This document shows, piece after piece, positions 61,130 through 64,000 of a DNA stretch of 64,000 nucleotides. Source of the stretch: Streptomyces sp. NBC_00239 (lineage in GTDB: Bacteria > Actinomycetota > Actinomycetes > Streptomycetales > Streptomycetaceae); NCBI RefSeq assembly GCF_036194065.1, contig NZ_CP108095.1, positions 2,728,001 to 2,792,000 of the forward strand. Reading direction: 5' to 3'. Positions within the stretch are counted from its first letter, which is position 1. Every line of letters begins with the position of its first letter. The position numbers and the translations under genes are program-made. Under the pieces are notes generated by a model. That model was not told the DNA's origin. It searched no databases and saw only the letters and a list, made by a program, of their open reading frames with translations.

Positions 61130-62317
61130 CTACCGGAAGATGCCGGTGTGGCCGAGCGAGTAGCGGCCGGGCTGCGGGTACACGGCGAGCCCGTGCGGGC
61201 CGCCGCCGACCGGGACGCGGGCCAGCTGCTTGCCGGTGACCGTGTCGATCGCGTAGACCTCGCCGTCGTAGCGGCCGGACAGCCACAGCACCTGGCCGTC
61301 GGCGGAGACCCCGCCCATGTCGGGACTGCCGCCGTCGGGGAGCTCCCACTTCTTCGTGAGGCGGTTCTCGGGGAAGTTGAAGACGGAGACGGTGCCCTCG
61401 CCCCGGTTGGAGATGTACATCTCCTTCGAGTCGCGGCTCACGTACAGGCCGTGGCAGCCCTTTCCGGTCGGCAGCAGCTTGGGCGTGGTGAACTTCTCTC
61501 CGTCGAGCACCCACATGCCGTGGGCCATCATGTCGGCCACGTAGAAGGTCTTTCCGTCCGGGGAGATCTTCACGTCCTGCGGCATGGCGCCCTCGAACGG
61601 AATCTTCTGCTGGCCGATGACTTGCATCTTCTCCGTGTCGACCTTGAGGAGTTCGCCGGAGAACTCGCAGGACACGATGAAGTACCGGCCGTCCGCGGAG
61701 AAGTCCGCGTGATTGACGCCGAAGCAGCTGACGGGCACCGTCTTCACGCGGTCCATGGTGTGCGGGTCGCGGAACACCAGCTCCTTGTCCATCGACGCCA
61801 TGACCACCGCGTACTTGCCGTTGGGCGTGAAGTACAGGTTGTACGGGTCGTGCACCTCGACGGGCTTGCCCGCCTTGCCGGTGGCCGGGTCGATGGGTGT
61901 GAGGGTGTGCCCGCGGTTGTTGTTGACCCACAGGGTCTTCATGTCCCAGGAGGGCACCACGTGCTGCGGCTGGACTCCGACGGGGATCGTGTCGATCACC
62001 TTGTACGTCGCCGGGTCGATGACGGACACCGTGTTCGAGCCGGTGTTGGGCACGTAGACGCGGGACGGGAAGTCCTTGACCACGGGCGACAGCTTGTTCG
62101 GCCGGTCCGCCGCGTACACGTCGTTCGGGTCGAGTACGGGAGGCATCCCGGCCAGTCCCGGGGGCGCGACGGGCACGGCGCGGGCCGGGCGGGCCGCCCC
62201 CTTGGTGCCGAGCGCCTCGGGCTTGCCCTTGTCGGCGGCGCCGCAGCCGGCCAGGGCGGCGAGGACCAGTCCGGCCAGGAGCACGGTGGCCTTCCGGGGA
62301 AGGCGGGTGGTCGTCAT
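61130..62317 (-). CDS. YVTN-type beta-propeller lipoprotein
   Basis: A 395-residue exported protein. The signal peptide ends in LAALAGC with Cys25 as lipid anchor. After a Pro-rich linker come six to seven propeller blades of the YncE/YVTN type: RVYVPNTGSNTVSVIDPATY, KTLWVNNNRGHTLTPIDPAT, KYAVVMASMDKELVF, RYFIVSCEFSGELLKVDTEK, KEMYISNRGEGTVSVFNFPE, VLWLSGRYDGEVYAIDTVTG. Such proteins bind ligands or act in electron transfer or adhesion; no catalytic residues stand out. It overlaps the deacetylase gene (ATGA), so the two are made together. Confidence 0.9.
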   Translation of the reverse strand: MTTTRLPRKATVLLAGLVLAALAGCGAADKGKPEALGTKGAARPARAVPVAPPGLAGMPPVLDPNDVYAADRPNKLSPVVKDFPSRVYVPNTGSNTVSVIDPATYKVIDTIPVGVQPQHVVPSWDMKTLWVNNNRGHTLTPIDPATGKAGKPVEVHDPYNLYFTPNGKYAVVMASMDKELVFRDPHTMDRVKTVPVSCFGVNHADFSADGRYFIVSCEFSGELLKVDTEKMQVIGQQKIPFEGAMPQDVKISPDGKTFYVADMMAHGMWVLDGEKFTTPKLLPTGKGCHGLYVSRDSKEMYISNRGEGTVSVFNFPENRLTKKWELPDGGSPDMGGVSADGQVLWLSGRYDGEVYAIDTVTGKQLARVPVGGGPHGLAVYPQPGRYSLGHTGIFR

Positions 62318-63096
62318 GAGGTGAGCAGCTCCGTGGTGGTCACCGCGCGCAGTCCGCGGCGCGCGAGTTCGTCGAGGAGGGGTGGCATGGCGTCGACCGT
62401 GTCCGCGTAGCCGAAATGCAGGCTCACCACCGATCCGTCGCGGACCGTTCCCGTGACGTTGCGGACGACGGCCGCGCCACCGGGTGAGGTGAAGTCGAGG
62501 GAGTCCACGTCGTACGACAGGACGTGCGGATAGCCCGCCCGGCGGGCCAGGGTGCGCACCAGGGGGGTGGCGTACTGGGCCCGGGACGGCCGGAACCAGG
62601 TGCCGATGGACCCGGTGAGGGTGCGCAGCCGCTGGGCGCAGCCGGTGATCTCGGCGTACGCCCGCGCCTCGGGCATGGCGCAGATGTCCAGGTGGCTCTG
62701 GGTGTGGTTGCCGAGTTCGTGGCCGCCGTCGAGGATCCGGCGGGCCATCGCGGGGTGGGCGTCGAGCCAGCTGCCGACGGCGAGCACGGTCAGCCGCGCT
62801 CCGGCCTTCTCGGCTTCGGCGAGCACCGCGCGGGCGGTGCCGGGGTCGCCGTTGCCGTGGAAGGTGAGGGCCACCTTCGGGCGGCCGCGCGGGCCGTGGT
62901 CGATCTCGGCGGGCTGCCCCGGGAAGGCCCGGGGGGCGGCTGCGGGTGCCGGGCCGGAGGGGGCGGCGGGCCGTGCGGGTCCGGAGGCGGCGGGCGGGGC
63001 CGGCGTACGGCCCGCGCCGCAGGCGGCGGCGAGGGTTCCGGCGGCGACCGCCGCTCCGGCGCGCAGGGCGGTCCGGCGGTCTGGATGACAGATCAC
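62314..63096 (-). CDS. Polysaccharide deacetylase-like (NodB) lipoprotein with unusual motif 1
   Basis: A 260-residue exported protein. The lipobox TLAAAC has Cys26; a Pro/Ala linker runs to about residue 65. The NodB fold follows: motif 1 reads TFHGNGD (residues 78-84) where TFDDG is usual, motif 2 is the zinc pair H131 and H135 in GNHTQSH, and motif 3 is WFRPSRAQY. Loss of the paired Asp may mean altered or absent deacetylase activity, although Asp84 could still bind metal. The GTG start 63096 is inferred. It is first in an operon with the beta-propeller lipoprotein. Confidence 0.85.
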   Translation of the reverse strand: MICHPDRRTALRAGAAVAAGTLAAACGAGRTPAPPAASGPARPAAPSGPAPAAAPRAFPGQPAEIDHGPRGRPKVALTFHGNGDPGTARAVLAEAEKAGARLTVLAVGSWLDAHPAMARRILDGGHELGNHTQSHLDICAMPEARAYAEITGCAQRLRTLTGSIGTWFRPSRAQYATPLVRTLARRAGYPHVLSYDVDSLDFTSPGGAAVVRNVTGTVRDGSVVSLHFGYADTVDAMPPLLDELARRGLRAVTTTELLTS

Positions 63097-63386
63097 CCGC
63101 CCATTTAAGGGGCGGCGTGCCCCAAAGGTAATGATTGACCCAATTCAGGACGTTCGCCCGAAGTCTTCCGAGCGGAGTCCGTCCACTAGGTGATCAACGA
63201 TTCACCCACTGGACTCAATATTTATTCATTGATTAGTAGGCGAGTGGCCCATCTCACCTAGGTTTTAGCTAGAAACTCTTACCATTTACACACTTATGTC
63301 CGAGTAGGGACTTTTGGCGTCACGGCGCTCGTCTGCCATAGTCGGAACCACGACTTCCCGTTGACCCGAGCGAGGTCGCCTCAGCC

Positions 63387-63417
63387 GCCGAGGACCACAC
63401 CCCCCCAGGTCCTCGGC
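63387..63417. terminator. Hairpin with a perfect 10-bp stem
   Basis: gccgaggacc (63387-63396) pairs with ggtcctcggc (63408-63417) around an 11-base C-rich loop. It may terminate a short plus-strand RNA, or the ATPase gene read from the right. Confidence 0.65.
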
Positions 63418-63426
63418 GCACTCACG

Positions 63427-63464
63427 AAGCCCCCGACGCGCCCCACCACGGCGACAGGGGGCTT
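63427..63464 (-). terminator. Hairpin downstream of the anti-sigma-like gene
   Basis: aagccccc (63427-63434) pairs with gggggctt (63457-63464). It lies 39 bases past the stop of the ATPase gene and is its likely terminator. Confidence 0.6.
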
Positions 63465-63502
63465 CTGCATGTCCCGGGGCGGCCCGACGTGCGCCGCGCC
63501 GT

Positions 63503-63991
63503 TCAGTGCCGGTCGGCGACCCGCATCTCGAACCAGGTGATCTTGCCGCGCGGCAGCAGGTCGGCGCCCCACCGGTCGGACAGCTTGTCCACCAGGAAGA
63601 GGCCGCGCCCGCTCACGTCCAACTCGTGCACCGGCAGCAGGCAGGGCAGTCCGCGCGAGGGATCGCGCACCTCGATGCGGATCCAGCCGCGGCGCCGCTT
63701 CATCTGGAGCCCGAAGGACCGGGCCCCGGTGTGCCGGACCGCATTGCCGACCAGCTCCGAGACCAGTAAGACCGCGTGCTCGGCGATCTGCGCCGACAGC
63801 CCCCACTGGCGGACCACCACGGTCTGGGCGAGCCGGCGGGCCGTGCCGGCGGATTCCGGCCGGGATGGCAGCGTCACTTCCGCCTCCGCCGGATTTCCGT
63901 ACAACTCCAGCGCTTTCAGGCCCTGTTCGTCCTCAAGGGCCGCTGTCATCCGTACGCCGGAAGCGCTGCTGCGCTGCCGCGGTTGCTCCAC
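63503..63991 (-). CDS. ATP-binding protein, RsbW-like anti-sigma/histidine-kinase fold
   Basis: A 162-residue HATPase_c protein of the kind very common in Streptomyces. The N box is LLVSELVGNAVRHTG, and the ATP-lid region is GRGLFLVDKLSDRWG. The Asp of the G1 box is in EVRDPSRGLP, lacking the classic DxGxG. Such proteins bind anti-anti-sigma factors or control sigma factors. GTG 63991 and ATG 63949 are both open, and the true start may lie beyond the window edge, so the N-terminus is uncertain. Confidence 0.8.
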   Translation of the reverse strand: MEQPRQRSSASGVRMTAALEDEQGLKALELYGNPAEAEVTLPSRPESAGTARRLAQTVVVRQWGLSAQIAEHAVLLVSELVGNAVRHTGARSFGLQMKRRRGWIRIEVRDPSRGLPCLLPVHELDVSGRGLFLVDKLSDRWGADLLPRGKITWFEMRVADRH

Positions 63992-64000
63992 ACCTTCCAG

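Larger units (their letters stand above)
63097..63502. other. 406-base intergenic region, A/T-rich, possible small RNA
   Basis: The stretch 63130-63300 is markedly A/T-rich for this genome (tcaatatttattcattgatt at about 63214-63233) and should hold the promoter of the deacetylase operon. Further right is a promoter-like area followed by two hairpins. No protein gene is supported. Confidence 0.5.

Overview
The window is about 72 percent G+C and carries typical actinobacterial genes with GTG starts and overlapping stop/start pairs. I read it as a piece of the conserved core of a Streptomyces chromosome. The order ligA, GGDEF-EAL gene, gatCAB on one side and gcvT-gcvH-glyA-sdaA, opp-type ABC operon, cysteine desulfurase, amidase, mnmA on the other resembles, from memory, the S. 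coelicolor SCO5469-SCO5508 region. No tRNA, rRNA, CRISPR array, insertion sequence or prophage gene was seen. All family calls come from reading motifs; no database was searched.

Layout. 1-10.5 kb: a hydroxyacid dehydrogenase, an aldo/keto reductase, a lipoprotein sugar dehydrogenase, a large LAL-type LuxR regulator with a 56-residue gene just before it, an acetyltransferase and an MmpL-type exporter. 10.7-16.1 kb: two good iron-box palindromes. One precedes a small membrane protein; the other sits on the promoter of a two-gene operon of a cytosolic penicillin-acylase homologue and a siderophore-type GNAT acyltransferase. 16.2-27.6 kb: gatCAB with an extra 77-residue membrane protein inside it, a CAP-domain protein, an RmdB-like c-di-GMP enzyme, ligA and a methionine-synthase-like/SDR pair. 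27.8-38.5 kb: an 1130-residue subtilase, a GlxA-type regulator divergent from a quinone oxidoreductase, mnmA, an amidase, a cysteine desulfurase, a thioesterase and a TRIC-type membrane protein, with a cluster of intergenic repeats at 35.3-35.6 kb. 38.6-44.8 kb: a five-gene oligopeptide ABC importer operon. 45.4-49.1 kb: a regulator, two SseB-family proteins and a P-loop ATPase.

49.2-54.1 kb is the glycine/serine block: a tandem glycine riboswitch, gcvT, gcvH, glyA, then a terminator and sdaA. 54.2-57.8 kb holds a secreted protein and a cobalamin riboswitch controlling the cbiMNQO cobalt importer. 57.9-64 kb holds a PadR regulator, an EF-hand protein, a beta-propeller/deacetylase lipoprotein pair, an anti-sigma-like ATPase and the most interesting locus.

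That locus is a cyclodipeptide synthase (59038-59835) overlapping a cytochrome P450 (59816-61054). They closely resemble the Mycobacterium tuberculosis pair Rv2275/CYP121, which makes mycocyclosin from cyclo(Tyr-Tyr). Most CYP121 substrate-contact residues are kept, but the position of Arg386 is Lys. The second notable locus is the iron-boxed acylase/acyltransferase pair, which I infer to modify a hydroxamate siderophore.
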